Shown piece after piece: positions 1 through 12,260 of a stretch of DNA of 64,000 bases. This DNA is from Burkholderiaceae bacterium (GTDB lineage: Bacteria > Pseudomonadota > Gammaproteobacteria > Burkholderiales > Burkholderiaceae_D): positions 48,945 to 112,944 of the forward strand of contig JAOASL010000043.1 of assembly GCA_030158675.1 (NCBI GenBank), read 5' to 3'. Within the stretch, counting starts at the first letter, position 1; each line of letters starts with the position of its first letter. The translations under genes were made by a program, and so were the position numbers. Under the pieces are notes generated by a model. That model did not search any database, had not been told where the DNA came from, and saw only the letters and a program-made list of their open reading frames with translations.

Positions 1-14
1 AGCCGGCGGCGCCA

Positions 15-2167
<2,153 letters not shown>

Positions 2168-2188
2168 ACGGCGAAAGGCACGGAAAAA

Positions 2189-2262
2189 CCCGGGATCCCG
2201 GCGTGCGCCAGAGTGACGTTCGCGAGGCGGCCGGCGCAGGCCGGAATCCGGCGACGGCGAAC
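2189..2262. repeat. GC-rich inverted-repeat patch, possible repetitive extragenic element
   Basis: In the queA-recG gap two GC-rich motifs face each other: GGATCCCGGCGTGCGCC at the left, and a reversed partner GCGCAGGCCGGAATCC at the right. The arrangement resembles the head-to-head dispersed extragenic repeats common in betaproteobacterial genomes, which encode RIPA-AGMT-like peptides when translated. The match is by eye and degenerate. Confidence 0.3.
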
Positions 2263-2323
2263 GACCCGATGCGGGGCTCGAAAAAGCCGGTATTCTACGC
2301 TGCCCGAGATACCCCCGTTCGCC

Positions 2324-4378
2324 ATGCCCGCCCCGCGCAAGAAAACCAGTCCGACGAAAAGCCTGCGCACCGCCGACCGGCTCGCACGACTGGGGCTATC
2401 GTCCGATATCGCGCTGGTGCTGCACCTGCCGCTGCGCTACGAGGACGAAACGCAGCGGCTGCCGATCGCGCAGGCCGCATTGCGGCACGGGCAAGCGGTG
2501 CAGGTCGAAGGCATCGTCACTGATTGCGATATTCAGTACCGGCCGCGCCGGCAACTGGTGGTGACGATTGCCGACGACAGCGGCCGACTCGTCTTGCGCT
2601 TCCTGAATTTCTATGGAAGTCAGGCAACGCAAATGGCCGTAGATCGCCGGCTGCGCGTGCGCGGCGAACTGCGGCACGGTTTTTTCGGCGACGAGATGGT
2701 GCACCCGACGGTTAAACCGGTCGAGGAAGATACCCCACTGCCGGACGCGCTGACCCCGGTCTACCCGGCCGGCGAAGGCCTGTCGCAGACGCTGCTGCGC
2801 AAAGCGATCGCAAACGCGATGACGCGCATCGACTGGTCCGACACGCTGCCAGCCGAGCTGCGCGCACGACTGAAACTGATTTCGTTCGAACCGGCGATCC
2901 GGCTGCTGCACAACCCGCCGCCCGACATTGATGAGCACGCGCTCGTCGAGCGCAGCCATCCGGCCTGGATACGCATGAAATTCGATGAGCTGCTGGCGCA
3001 GCAGCTGTCGATGAAGCGCGCCCAGGCGGCGCGCCGACAACAGGGCGCGCCGGTGCTCGACCATGCCGGCGAACTGAGCACGGCCTTCCTCGCCGCGCTG
3101 CCGTTCGCGCTGACCACCGCGCAACAGCGCGTACTGGAAGAAATACGCGCCGACCTGAAAGCACCTTATCCGATGCAACGGCTGCTGCAGGGCGATGTCG
3201 GCAGCGGCAAGACCGTGGTGGCCGCGCTCGCCGCCGCACAGGCCATCGACAGCGGCTACCAGGCTGCATTGATGGCGCCGACCGAAATCCTGGCGGAGCA
3301 GCATTTCCGCAAGATCGCCGGCTGGATGGGGCCGCTTGGCGTGGAAGTCGCCTGGCTGACCGGAAGCCTGAAAAAGAAAGCAAAAGACGATGCGCGATCG
3401 CGCATCGAGTCCGGTGCGGCGCGGCTGGTGGTCGGCACGCATGCGCTGATCCAGAACGATGTCGACTTCGCGCGGCTAGGGCTGGTGATCGTCGATGAAC
3501 AGCACCGCTTCGGCGTCGCGCAACGGCTCACGCTGCGCAACAAGGGGGTTGACAGCGTACCGCATCAGCTAATGATGTCGGCCACGCCGATCCCGCGCAC
3601 GCTGGCGATGACGTATTACGCTGACCTCGAGGTCTCCGTGATCGACGAACTGCCACCGGGCCGCACGCCCGTCGTCACCCGGCTGGTCGCTCAGGAAAGG
3701 CGCGGCGATGTGATCGAGCGCGTGCACGTGGCCGCGTTGGAGGGGCGGCAGGTGTACTGGGTCTGCCCGCTGATTGAGGAATCCGAGGCCCTGCAGCTGC
3801 AGACGGCGACTGATACACACGCGCTGCTGTCGGCGGCGCTGCCGGACCTGCGGGTCGGGCTGGTGCATGGACGGATGAAACCGGCTGACAAGCAGGCCGT
3901 GATGGAGGCATTCACGCGTGGCGAGCTGCACTTGCTGGTGGCAACCACGGTGATCGAGGTCGGCGTCGATGTGCCGAACGCGTCGCTGATGGTGATCGAG
4001 CATGCGGAGCGCTTCGGCCTGTCGCAGCTGCACCAGTTGCGCGGCCGGGTCGGCCGCGGCGCGGCGGCCAGCGCCTGCCTGCTGATGTATCAGGGACCGC
4101 TCGGTCCGGTTGCGAAAGAAAGGCTGGCGATCATGCGGGAAACCGCCGACGGTTTCGAGATCGCGCGGCGCGACCTGGAGATCCGCGGCCCCGGCGAATT
4201 CCTCGGCGCGCGTCAGTCCGGTCAGGCCATGCTGCGCTTTGCCGATCTGGAAACCGACCAGTGGCTGGTCGAGCCTGCGCGGCAAATGGCGCAGGAGCTG
4301 CTCGCGCAGCGGCCTGACATCGCCGAAGCGCACCTGGCGCGCTGGCTGGGCGCGCGCGAAGATTTTCTGCGTGCCTGA
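2324..4378 (+). CDS. recG: ATP-dependent DNA helicase RecG
   Basis: Branch-migrating helicase that regresses stalled forks and processes Holliday junctions. From the ATG at 2324 it has 684 residues, close to the 693 of E. coli RecG. An open frame extends much further upstream, but that part overlaps queA antisense and has no family similarity. The N-terminal wedge (OB-fold) domain is followed by Walker A in [16 protein letters not shown], motif II as DEQH ([13 protein letters not shown]), [13 protein letters not shown], and the C-terminal GRVGRG and [18 protein letters not shown] motifs. Divergent from queA; oxyR follows 80 bases downstream. Confidence 0.97.
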   Translation: MPAPRKKTSPTKSLRTADRLARLGLSSDIALVLHLPLRYEDETQRLPIAQAALRHGQAVQVEGIVTDCDIQYRPRRQLVVTIADDSGRLVLRFLNFYGSQATQMAVDRRLRVRGELRHGFFGDEMVHPTVKPVEEDTPLPDALTPVYPAGEGLSQTLLRKAIANAMTRIDWSDTLPAELRARLKLISFEPAIRLLHNPPPDIDEHALVERSHPAWIRMKFDELLAQQLSMKRAQAARRQQGAPVLDHAGELSTAFLAALPFALTTAQQRVLEEIRADLKAPYPMQRLLQGDVGSGKTVVAALAAAQAIDSGYQAALMAPTEILAEQHFRKIAGWMGPLGVEVAWLTGSLKKKAKDDARSRIESGAARLVVGTHALIQNDVDFARLGLVIVDEQHRFGVAQRLTLRNKGVDSVPHQLMMSATPIPRTLAMTYYADLEVSVIDELPPGRTPVVTRLVAQERRGDVIERVHVAALEGRQVYWVCPLIEESEALQLQTATDTHALLSAALPDLRVGLVHGRMKPADKQAVMEAFTRGELHLLVATTVIEVGVDVPNASLMVIEHAERFGLSQLHQLRGRVGRGAAASACLLMYQGPLGPVAKERLAIMRETADGFEIARRDLEIRGPGEFLGARQSGQAMLRFADLETDQWLVEPARQMAQELLAQRPDIAEAHLARWLGAREDFLRA

Positions 4379-4458
4379 ATTCAACGCCTGTATTTAGCGC
4401 CTGTATTCAATGCTTCTGAATTTCATGCACGTTCGCTAACTATGCGACACTAATCCGC

Positions 4459-5406
4459 ATGACATTGACAGAACTAAAATACATCGTGGCTGTCGCACGC
4501 GAAAAGCATTTTGGTCGTGCAGCCGAAGCCTGTTTCGTCGCGCAGCCCACGCTGTCAGTAGCGATCAAGAAGCTCGAAGATGAGCTGGGCGTCGCCATTT
4601 TCGAGCGGGGCGGCTCGGAGATATCGGTCACGCCGGTCGGCGCACAGATCGTCGCGCAAGCTGAGCATGTGCTCGAGCAGACGGCCTATATCAAGAATAT
4701 CGCAAAGCAGAACAAGGATCCGCTGGTGGGTCCGCTGCGCGTCGGCGTAATCTATACGATCGCCCCTTACCTGCTGCCGCAACTGATGCCGACGCTGATC
4801 AGGCGCATCCCGCAGATGCCGCTGATATTGCAGGAAAATTTCACGGTCAAGCTGATCGAATTGCTGCGCATCGGCGAACTGGACGCGGCGATCATGGCCT
4901 TGCCGTTCAATGATCAGGGATTGATGGTCCGTCCGCTGTATGACGAGCCTTTCATGGTCGCCCTGCCGCGCCACCATCAGTGGGCCGAACGCAAATCGGT
5001 CAGCACCGAAGAACTCAAGCAGGAAACCATGCTGCTGCTCGGCGCCGGCCATTGTTTCCGTGACCAGGTAATCGAGGTCTGCCCGGAAATGTCGCGCTTC
5101 TCGACCGGCGGTGGCGGCATCGCGCGCACCTTCGAGGGCTCGTCGCTCGAAACCATCCGTCACATGGTGGCGTCAGGCATCGGCATCACCGTGCTGCCGA
5201 AGGCGTCGGTGCCGGCCCCGCTGCCGAAAGACAGCATGCTGCGCTACCTGCAGTTTGACGAGCCGGCGCCGTCGCGCCGGGTAGTGGTCGCCTGGCGCAA
5301 GAGCTTCACGCGGCAGGCGGCGATCGAGGCGCTGCGGCAGGCGCTGCTGTCATGCCGGCTGAACGGCGTGCACATGCTGCCGGACGCGCCCACCGAGGAA
5401 AAATAG
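4459..5406 (+). CDS. oxyR: Hydrogen peroxide-sensing LysR regulator OxyR
   Basis: LysR-type regulator, 315 residues. The N-terminal winged HTH includes [20 protein letters not shown]. The effector domain carries [14 protein letters not shown], in which the cysteines fall at residues 199 and 208, exactly the redox pair of E. coli OxyR that forms the activating disulfide. This supports a peroxide sensor rather than a generic LysR protein. It sits on its own between recG and ubiA. A GC-rich hairpin (CGCCGG-GT-CCGGCG) lies just past the stop. Confidence 0.95.
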   Translation: MTLTELKYIVAVAREKHFGRAAEACFVAQPTLSVAIKKLEDELGVAIFERGGSEISVTPVGAQIVAQAEHVLEQTAYIKNIAKQNKDPLVGPLRVGVIYTIAPYLLPQLMPTLIRRIPQMPLILQENFTVKLIELLRIGELDAAIMALPFNDQGLMVRPLYDEPFMVALPRHHQWAERKSVSTEELKQETMLLLGAGHCFRDQVIEVCPEMSRFSTGGGGIARTFEGSSLETIRHMVASGIGITVLPKASVPAPLPKDSMLRYLQFDEPAPSRRVVVAWRKSFTRQAAIEALRQALLSCRLNGVHMLPDAPTEEK

Positions 5407-5476
5407 CGCACGCCGGGTCCGGCGCGCCGTCGTTTCACACTGTTTCCCGATGGCCGCTCGCGCTACACTGCGCGCC

Positions 5477-6343
5477 ATGAAACCTCATGCTGCGCCCTTG
5501 TGGCACCGACTCGCGCTGTATGCGCGCCTGGTTCGTCTGGACAAGCCGATCGGCAGTCTGCTGCTGCTGTGGCCGACGCTGTCAGCGCTGTGGCTGGCCT
5601 CGAACGGCCGGCCGGACTGGCGGCTGATCGTGATCTTCACGGCAGGCACCGTCCTGATGCGCTCGGCCGGCTGCGCCATCAATGATTTCGCCGACCGCGA
5701 TTTCGATCGCCACGTGAAACGCACGGCTGAGCGGCCGCTGACCTCCGGCCGGATCGCCGCATGGGAAGCCGTCGCCGTGGCCGCCGTGCTGTCCCTGCTG
5801 TCCTTCCTGCTGATCCTGCCGCTGAATGCGCTGACGCTGAAACTGTCGGTGCTGGCGGTGATCGTTGCTGGCACCTATCCCTACTTCAAGCGCTTCTTCG
5901 CGCTGCCGCAGGCCTATCTGGGCATCGCGTTCGGCTTTGGCATTCCGATGGCGTATGCCGCCGTGCTCGACACCGTGCCGGCGGAGGCCTGGGTGCTGCT
6001 GCTGGCAAATGTGTTCTGGGCACTCGCCTACGACACCGAATACGCCATGGTCGACCGTGACGATGATCTGCGCATTGGCATTCGGACATCCGCGATCACC
6101 TTCGGTCGCTTCGATGTGCTCGCAGTGATGATCTGCTACGGATTCCATCTGCTGCTGGTCGGTTGGGTTGGTGGTACGTACGGACTGGGAATCGCCTTTA
6201 GCGCCGGCCTGCTGGCGGCGGCAGCGATCGCGGCCTACCACTACATGCTGATCCGCGAACGCGACCGCATGCGCTGCTTCGCCGCATTCCGGCACAACAA
6301 CTGGCTGGGTGCCGCCGTCTTCGCCGGTATCGCCTTGGGCTGA
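5477..6343 (+). CDS. ubiA: 4-hydroxybenzoate polyprenyltransferase
   Basis: Integral membrane prenyltransferase of ubiquinone synthesis, 288 residues from the ATG at 5477 (E. coli 290). A further nine in-frame residues upstream are unlike the family start. Both Mg/prenyl-diphosphate motifs are visible: [15 protein letters not shown] in the first half and [12 protein letters not shown] in the second, with several hydrophobic spans between. It prenylates 4-hydroxybenzoate in the inner membrane. Confidence 0.95.
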   Translation: MKPHAAPLWHRLALYARLVRLDKPIGSLLLLWPTLSALWLASNGRPDWRLIVIFTAGTVLMRSAGCAINDFADRDFDRHVKRTAERPLTSGRIAAWEAVAVAAVLSLLSFLLILPLNALTLKLSVLAVIVAGTYPYFKRFFALPQAYLGIAFGFGIPMAYAAVLDTVPAEAWVLLLANVFWALAYDTEYAMVDRDDDLRIGIRTSAITFGRFDVLAVMICYGFHLLLVGWVGGTYGLGIAFSAGLLAAAAIAAYHYMLIRERDRMRCFAAFRHNNWLGAAVFAGIALG

Positions 6344-6365
6344 CCCGGTCTGCCGGCCGGGTTTC
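6343..6365 (+). terminator. Possible terminator after ubiA
   Basis: A short inverted repeat ACCCGG / CCGGGT with an 8-base loop at the ubiA stop, followed by only TTTC. Weak, because the stem is 6 bp and the T-run is short. Confidence 0.35.
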
Positions 6366-6491
6366 GCCGCATCGCTGCAACAGCTACGGATTTTCCGCGC
6401 TGTTCCGCTTGAGGCCTGCGAAGTGCGGGCCAGATAATCGCGCGATCAGGTCGCCGTGGGTGCGACCGCCCACCCTACGCGCGAAACCCCG

Positions 6492-7535
6492 ATGGATATT
6501 TCCGAACTGCTGGCCTTTACGGCCAGGAACAACGCATCTGACTTGCACCTGTCGGCCGGTCTGCCACCGATGATCCGTGTGCACGGCGACGTGCGCCGTA
6601 TCAACCTGCCGTCGATGTCGCACAAGGAAGTGCACGCGATGATTTACGAGGTGATGAACGACGGCTTGCGCAAACGCTATGAAGAAAGCCTCGAGGTCGA
6701 TTTCTCGTTCGAGCTGCCCGGCGTGGCCCGCTTTCGCGTCAATGCCTTCAATCAGGACCGTGGCGCGGCGGCGGTCATGCGCACCATTCCGTCGAAGATC
6801 CTGTCGCTCGACGAGCTGAATGCGCCGCGCATCTTTGCCGATCTGGCCATGAAGCCGCGCGGACTGGTGCTGGTGACCGGGCCGACCGGCTCCGGCAAAT
6901 CGACCACGCTGGCAGCGATGGTCAACCATGTGAACGAAAACGAATACGCACACATCCTGACCATCGAAGATCCGATCGAATTCGTGCACGAGTCGCGCAA
7001 GGGACTGGTGAACCAGCGCGAGGTCGGACCGCATACGCAGTCATTCTCCGCAGCGCTGCGTTCGGCGCTGCGCGAAGACCCGGACGTGGTGCTGGTCGGC
7101 GAACTGCGCGACCTCGAGACCATACGGCTCGCGCTGACTGCCGCCGAGACCGGTCATCTGGTGTTCGGCACCTTGCACACGGTGTCAGCGGCGAAGACGG
7201 TCGACCGCATCATCGATGTGTTTCCCGGCGACGAAAAGGAAATGGTACGTGCGATGCTGTCCGAATCGCTGCAGGCGGTGATCTCGCAGACGCTGATCAA
7301 GACCCGCGACGGCAATGGCCGCGTCGCCGCGCACGAGATCATGCTCGGCACGCCGGCGATACGCAACCTGATCCGCGAAGCGAAGGTCGCGCAAATGTAT
7401 TCCGCGATCCAGACCGGCAGCAGCGTCGGCATGCAAACTCTGGACGCCAGCCTGATGGAATTGGTAAAACGCAACCGCATCACGCCGGCTGCAGCGCGCG
7501 CCGCTGCCAAGATGCCGGAAAACTTTGCGGGCTGA
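6492..7535 (+). CDS. pilT: Type IV pilus retraction ATPase PilT
   Basis: Hexameric ATPase that disassembles pili for twitching and retraction, 347 residues from the ATG at 6492, typical for PilT. The start is set by MDISELLAFTARNNASDLHL, the usual PilT N-terminus. Walker A is VTGPTGSGKSTTLAAM near residue 130; the Asp box, Walker B (VVLVGELRD) and His box (GHLVFGTLHT) follow. pilU begins two bases after its stop. Pilin and assembly genes follow directly, so it may also retract the MSHA-type pilus encoded next door. Confidence 0.96.
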   Translation: MDISELLAFTARNNASDLHLSAGLPPMIRVHGDVRRINLPSMSHKEVHAMIYEVMNDGLRKRYEESLEVDFSFELPGVARFRVNAFNQDRGAAAVMRTIPSKILSLDELNAPRIFADLAMKPRGLVLVTGPTGSGKSTTLAAMVNHVNENEYAHILTIEDPIEFVHESRKGLVNQREVGPHTQSFSAALRSALREDPDVVLVGELRDLETIRLALTAAETGHLVFGTLHTVSAAKTVDRIIDVFPGDEKEMVRAMLSESLQAVISQTLIKTRDGNGRVAAHEIMLGTPAIRNLIREAKVAQMYSAIQTGSSVGMQTLDASLMELVKRNRITPAAARAAAKMPENFAG

Positions 7536-7537
7536 GC

Positions 7538-8674
7538 ATGGACAACCCACAGGCATGGGCCAACGTGCAGCGCTTGCTGGCGCTGATGAAATCAAAGGGC
7601 GCGTCGGATCTGTTCATTACCGCCGGGTTCGCGCCGGCGATCAAGCTCGACGGCCGCATGACACCAGTCGCCCCCGAACCGCTGTCGGCCGACAGCTGCC
7701 GCGCGTTGGTGCGCTCGGCGATGAACGAGCGGCAGCAGCAAGAATTTGACCGCACACACGAATGCAATTTCGCCATCAGCGTCGACGACATCGGGCGCTT
7801 CCGCGTGTCGGCCTTCGTTCAGCAGGGCAAACCCGGCATGGTGGTACGCACCATCACCACCGACATACCCGACATCGACACGCTCGGCGTACCGATCCAG
7901 CTGAAAGAGATCGTCATGAGCAAGCGCGGCCTGGTGATCATGGTCGGCGCCACCGGCTCGGGCAAATCGACCACGCTGGCCGCAATGATCGGGCATCGCA
8001 ATGCGCACAGCCACGGCCACATCATCACGATCGAGGATCCGGTCGAGTTCGTTCATCCGCACCGCAACTGCATCGTCACGCAACGCGAAGTCGGCACCGA
8101 TACGGCCGACTGGCAGACCGCGCTGAAAAATACACTGCGGCAGGCGCCGGATGTGATCCTGATTGGCGAGATCCGCGAACGCGAGACCATGGACCATGCG
8201 ATCGCGTTCGCCGAAACCGGCCACCTGTGCCTGGCCACCCTGCACGCGAACAACAGCAACCAGGCGCTCGACCGCATCGTTAATTTCTTCCCCGAAGAAC
8301 GCCGGCAGCAATTGCTGATGGACCTGTCATTGAACCTGCGCGCAATGATCTCGCAGCGCTTGGTGCCGCTGAAGTCCGGCAGCGGACGCTGTGTGGCGGT
8401 CGAAATCATGCTGAACTCGCCGCTGGTATCGGACCTGATTTTCAAGGGTCAGGTGCAGGAAATTCGCGAGGTGATGAAAAAATCGCGTGAACTCGGTATG
8501 CAGACCTTCGACCAGACTCTGTTCGATCTGGTCGAGGCCGATCGCATCAGCATCGAGGATGCGTTGCGCAATGCCGACTCGGTCAATGACCTGCGCCTCG
8601 CCATCAAGCTCAACAGCAAGCACTCGCGGGATCGCGACCTGGCCGCAGGCACGGCCGGGCTCGGCATTGTCTGA
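7538..8674 (+). CDS. pilU: PilT-like retraction ATPase PilU
   Basis: PilT paralogue of 378 residues that works with PilT in pilus retraction. It shows the same fold with its own signatures: KGASDLFITAGFAPAIKLDG at the N-terminus, Walker A VGATGSGKSTTLAAM, ITIEDPVEFVHPHRNC, DVILIGEIRERETMD, and the longer PilU-type C-terminus. Co-transcribed with pilT (2-base gap). A short GC hairpin (GGCGGG / CCCGCC) near 8686-8705 without a T-run lies between it and mshA. Confidence 0.93.
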   Translation: MDNPQAWANVQRLLALMKSKGASDLFITAGFAPAIKLDGRMTPVAPEPLSADSCRALVRSAMNERQQQEFDRTHECNFAISVDDIGRFRVSAFVQQGKPGMVVRTITTDIPDIDTLGVPIQLKEIVMSKRGLVIMVGATGSGKSTTLAAMIGHRNAHSHGHIITIEDPVEFVHPHRNCIVTQREVGTDTADWQTALKNTLRQAPDVILIGEIRERETMDHAIAFAETGHLCLATLHANNSNQALDRIVNFFPEERRQQLLMDLSLNLRAMISQRLVPLKSGSGRCVAVEIMLNSPLVSDLIFKGQVQEIREVMKKSRELGMQTFDQTLFDLVEADRISIEDALRNADSVNDLRLAIKLNSKHSRDRDLAAGTAGLGIV

Positions 8675-8850
8675 CCGTCAAGAAAGGCGGGTAAAAATGC
8701 CCGCCGCCGTCTTCCGGTAGAGAACTGAACCGTTTTTCGCCTCTTGTTTCGCCTAATTCTTCTGAATCTGCTGCCGTAAATTTAGACAGTGGGAAGCGCA
8801 ACGCCTAACCGGCGCGCCGACCGCGCCTTGCGCTAATTCAGGAGAATTCC

Positions 8851-9312
8851 ATGCAAACTCGCTATAAACTTCGCGCCCGCCAGCAGGGCTTCACCCTGAT
8901 CGAACTGGTCATTGTCATTGTGATCATTGGCATTCTTGCCGCGATTGCCTTGCCAAAAATGACTGACCTCGCAGGCAATGCCCGCGCGGCCACCATCAAG
9001 GGCGTGACCGGCAGCCTCGCGTCCGCCAACACCGCCATCTACTCGGCAGCGCAGATCAACAATCAGGGCGGCGCCACCGGCACCGTCAACGCCTGCAACA
9101 CCACCGGCATCGCCACCGTATACGGCTATGCGTCCGATTCCAGCGAACTGCTGAAATGCGTGACGCTGTCGCCGGCCTCCGACTTCAATACCGCCACGGC
9201 CAACGTGATCTCGCACGCCGGCGCAACGACGTCATCCTCGTGCAATGTGACCTACGTTGCGGCGACTGCGACCGCGCCGCCGCAATACAACGTGACGGCC
9301 ACGGGCTGCTGA
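8851..9312 (+). CDS. mshA: MSHA-type major pilin (type IV prepilin)
   Basis: Prepilin of 153 residues with a 13-residue basic leader ending in Gly, then FTLIELVIVIVIIGILAAIA. This is the classic class III cleavage and N-methylation site with Glu at +5 and the hydrophobic assembly helix. Four Cys follow, the last at the C-terminus, as for pilin disulfide loops. A strong ribosome site AGGAGA precedes the ATG. It is first in a run of 12 genes for pilus assembly, which suggests the main structural subunit. MSHA assignment rests on the downstream mshI-J-K-L-E-G order. Confidence 0.85.
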   Translation: MQTRYKLRARQQGFTLIELVIVIVIIGILAAIALPKMTDLAGNARAATIKGVTGSLASANTAIYSAAQINNQGGATGTVNACNTTGIATVYGYASDSSELLKCVTLSPASDFNTATANVISHAGATTSSSCNVTYVAATATAPPQYNVTATGC

Positions 9313-9333
9313 TACAACGTACCGGAGAATGGC

Positions 9334-9876
9334 GTGGAACCGAAGCCCCGCACGATACGCTGCCGATTCGGGCGGCTCGCGCGCGGCTTTAGCCAGCTTG
9401 AACTACTGCTGACGATCACGCTGGCCGGCGTCATGTCGGCCGGCGCCGTCCATAAAATGCTGCCGCAGGCAGGCCAGAGCACGGCCGCTTATCAGGCGCT
9501 GCGACTGGCCGATGACTTGCGCCATACGCGACTGCTGGCCATGGGCTGGGGAAAATCGCTGGTGTTCAGCGCCGGCAGCAGCAGCTGGCGCGTCAGCTGT
9601 TCCGATCCGTCGGCCTGCACCAACGCCTCACCACCGGCGAGCACCTGTCCGAATCCCACCCAGGTCGTTGTTGACCCGGGCCATCATGGCCCGTTCTGCG
9701 TCGCACTGGAAAACGGCGTCACACTCAGCGGACCGGGCAGCGTCGGGTTCGACTTGCTCGGTCGTCCGCAATCCGCAAGCGCCATTACCTATCAACTGTC
9801 AGCCAACGGCACGGCCATCGCGACCGTGTCCGTCGCTGCCGACACTGGATTCGTCACAACGATGGAGCTGCGATGA
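9334..9876 (+). CDS. mshC: Minor pseudopilin, MshC-like
   Basis: 180 residues with a type IV prepilin N-terminus: basic leader, then GFSQLELLLTITLAGVMSAG, cleaved after Gly with Glu at +5. The rest resembles GspH/FimT-type minor pilins. It starts at GTG 9334, with GGAG about 6 bases before; no in-frame ATG exists nearby. Position after mshA matches mshC of Vibrio-type clusters. The mshD stop-start overlap at its end (ATGA) indicates coupling. Confidence 0.75.
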   Translation: MEPKPRTIRCRFGRLARGFSQLELLLTITLAGVMSAGAVHKMLPQAGQSTAAYQALRLADDLRHTRLLAMGWGKSLVFSAGSSSWRVSCSDPSACTNASPPASTCPNPTQVVVDPGHHGPFCVALENGVTLSGPGSVGFDLLGRPQSASAITYQLSANGTAIATVSVAADTGFVTTMELR

Positions 9877-10331
9877 ATCAGCACGCATCCCTGCGCCGCC
9901 GAACCGAAGCCGGCTTCACCTTAATCGAGATGCTGCTGCTGATCGTCGTGTTCTCCGGCTCGCTGGTGGCGCTGCTGTCGGTGTCGCGCGAATCGGCACG
10001 CCGACTGGCCGAAGTCGATGCGAGCGCGCGCGCCATGCAGTACGCACAGGAACGTCTGGAAACTGTGCTGGCTGACCGGCGCAATCCCGACCGAGGCTAC
10101 GGATCGGTACCTTTGCAGGCGGCGTCCTGCACGACCCCGTCAGCCAACTGCGCGTATCCGCTTGAAAGCCCGATCAGCGGGACACAGCTGGAGCGCAGTG
10201 TGCAAGTCACCGATATATCGGCCGTCGGCAGCTGCCCGAACCCATCGAATGGCTGCAAGCAAGTGCTGGTTACCATCAGCCAGAGCGGACGCAAGCTGGC
10301 ATCGCTGGCGGCGCTGCTGGCCAACAACTGA
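9873..10331 (+). CDS. mshD: Minor pseudopilin, MshD-like
   Basis: 152 residues with the prepilin motif GFTLIEMLLLIVVFSGSLVA after a 15-residue leader. Gly at -1 and Glu at +5 are present. Four Cys occur in the C-terminal half (SCTTPSANC and SCPNPSNGC). It overlaps mshC by 4 bases. Presumed to be part of the pilus tip or initiation complex; MshD is assigned from order and size. Confidence 0.72.
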   Translation: MNQHASLRRRTEAGFTLIEMLLLIVVFSGSLVALLSVSRESARRLAEVDASARAMQYAQERLETVLADRRNPDRGYGSVPLQAASCTTPSANCAYPLESPISGTQLERSVQVTDISAVGSCPNPSNGCKQVLVTISQSGRKLASLAALLANN

Positions 10332-10332
10332 C

Positions 10333-10956
10333 ATGTGCGCGCGAGGCATGCGGGCAGAGTACGGCTTCAGCCTGCTGGAGCTGGTGATCGTGATGGTGCT
10401 GATTTCGCTGCTGGCAGTAGGCGCAATGCAGCCCATCCTCAGCGCATTCAGGTCACGCGCGGCGGTGGCCGCCAATCTTTCCGCAATCGACGGCCTGCGC
10501 TATGCCACCGAACGCATCGTGCGTGAGTTGCGCCAGGCACGCTTCGACGCGCAGGGCAGCGGCTTCCAACTGGTGCCGCTGGACGTGATGGCCGGTTTGT
10601 CCAATGCCAGCACAGGCATTTGCTTCACGCGCGTCGGCGGCACGGCCGGCGATGCGCTGACCAGCGTCGCAGTGCGCTTGTCCGGCACCCAGGCAACGCT
10701 GGATCGCGTCACGCTGCCCGGCTGTGCCGCATCGGCGCCAAAGACGCTGGCCGACCCTGTCAGCGCCGTCCGCTTCGACTACTGGGCGTATGGCAGTGGC
10801 AGCACACCGCTGCCGCTGGCGGTCGCTGATGCGCAATTCAGCACGCGACTCGCGTATGTCGATATCACGCTGTCGGCCACGCCGGGCAACGGACCGGCCG
10901 TCAGCTACCACTCGCGCGTGGTGCTGCGCAACGGTGCATGGGGAGTGCGGAAATGA
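10333..10956 (+). CDS. mshO: Minor pseudopilin, MshO-like
   Basis: 207 residues from the ATG at 10333, one base after the mshD stop (an in-frame ATG at 10348 is an alternative). The prepilin motif is YGFSLLELVIVMVLISLLAV, with Glu at +5. A larger body domain follows, as in PilW/MshO/GspJ-type proteins. It overlaps the next gene by 4 bases. It would be processed by a prepilin peptidase encoded outside the window. Confidence 0.75.
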   Translation: MCARGMRAEYGFSLLELVIVMVLISLLAVGAMQPILSAFRSRAAVAANLSAIDGLRYATERIVRELRQARFDAQGSGFQLVPLDVMAGLSNASTGICFTRVGGTAGDALTSVAVRLSGTQATLDRVTLPGCAASAPKTLADPVSAVRFDYWAYGSGSTPLPLAVADAQFSTRLAYVDITLSATPGNGPAVSYHSRVVLRNGAWGVRK

Positions 10957-12260
10957 CGCGCAGGCCGCCCGTTCACCAGGCCGCCCGGCGACCATCCGGG
11001 CTAACCCGACGGCCGCTTCGCCGGCGGTCGCGCCAGCGTGGCGCGTTTGCGATCTTTGCGGTGCTGATGCTGGTGATCGTAGTCGCCGTCGCATTGCGCT
11101 TCATGCTGGCGGTCGCCGAATCGAATAGCAGCGCGACACTGTCCCATCTGCAAGGCGCCAAGGCCCTGCTGGCGGCAGACAGCGGCATCGAGGCCTTACT
11201 TGCGAAACTGCGCAAGGGGGGTCCGCTGAACTGCAGCGCCGGCCAGGTACCCGCCGGCACGCTCGACGGCGCCAGCTATGCGGCGCTGGCGGCGGCGACC
11301 GTGTCGAACATGGCGGTCGCCAAAAGCTGCAACGGCCTGCTGCTGGCCAAGGGCTGCCGTGGACAGGTACAGGGCGCAGTCGGCGCCAGCACCCGCACCG
11401 TCAGCGTCGATATCGCCTACTGCTCGCCGACTGAGGCCGGCGTCACCGGCTTCGGTGGCTACACCACCGATATCGTGCAGGTGATCTATCCGTATCAGGC
11501 CAACGCGGTGGTGTTCAGCAATCTGGCGTTCCGCCGCAAGCTCGACTGGGGCGGACCTAACACGGACGCGACCAGCTGCCGACAGACCGGCACCTACAGC
11601 GGCACTTGCGCGCAGGGCTGGAGCATACAGTCGAGCTCCGGCCTGAACAGCGTCGGCGGACGTGGCGTGATCGCCACCACGACCACGGTCGGCAATTACG
11701 CGGTGACGCAAAACCTCGCAGCCGACCGCAATTTTGTGGCCACCGGTGCCATCTTCGAAGGCAATGGCGTGAGCCACCTCGGTTCGTATGCGGATGAGAA
11801 TTCGGCATCGAACAAGGGCACCACCGGCACGTCGAACATCGTGATGGGACAAGTGCAGGATGGCCGCACGCTGGGTGTCGCGCCGGACGGTTCGGCCGGC
11901 TGGTGCAAGGGCGCGGACACACTGATCTTCGGTTTTTCCGCCAAATCGGCGATGGCCGACGACACACTGACGTCGGTGACCTTCGGCGCGTCGAACACCG
12001 CGTTGCGGCTGCTGGAGCGCTATCCGTCGACCGGCTACGACATGTATTCCGAGGTCTGGTATGTGCACAAGCCAGTCGCGCAGGGCGGCATCGACAGCCT
12101 GTTCGCGACCGGCGTGCCGACCGATTTTCATCTCACCAAGAACGGCACCACCACCGACCAGTGGGCTGCCGGTTTCGCCTGCCTGAAAAATGTCGATCCG
12201 GCGACGCCGCGCGGACTGGTGAGTTTCATGCAAGTTTACAACTGGTGGGAAGCGTTCTGA
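10953..12260 (+). CDS. mshP: MshP/PilX-like protein with a large C-terminal domain
   Basis: 435 residues from the ATG overlapping the mshO stop (ATGA). A basic leader RRRSRQRGAFAIFAVLML is followed by a single hydrophobic helix and an alpha-helical MshP/PilX-like stretch up to about residue 90 (AKALLAADSGIEALLAKL). Unlike short Vibrio MshP, about 300 more residues follow, rich in Gly, Ser, Thr and Asn, like a surface or lectin-type domain. No separate mshQ is present, so this part may take the tip-adhesin role (inference). It overlaps mshI by one base. Confidence 0.65.
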   Translation: MTRRPPVHQAARRPSGLTRRPLRRRSRQRGAFAIFAVLMLVIVVAVALRFMLAVAESNSSATLSHLQGAKALLAADSGIEALLAKLRKGGPLNCSAGQVPAGTLDGASYAALAAATVSNMAVAKSCNGLLLAKGCRGQVQGAVGASTRTVSVDIAYCSPTEAGVTGFGGYTTDIVQVIYPYQANAVVFSNLAFRRKLDWGGPNTDATSCRQTGTYSGTCAQGWSIQSSSGLNSVGGRGVIATTTTVGNYAVTQNLAADRNFVATGAIFEGNGVSHLGSYADENSASNKGTTGTSNIVMGQVQDGRTLGVAPDGSAGWCKGADTLIFGFSAKSAMADDTLTSVTFGASNTALRLLERYPSTGYDMYSEVWYVHKPVAQGGIDSLFATGVPTDFHLTKNGTTTDQWAAGFACLKNVDPATPRGLVSFMQVYNWWEAF

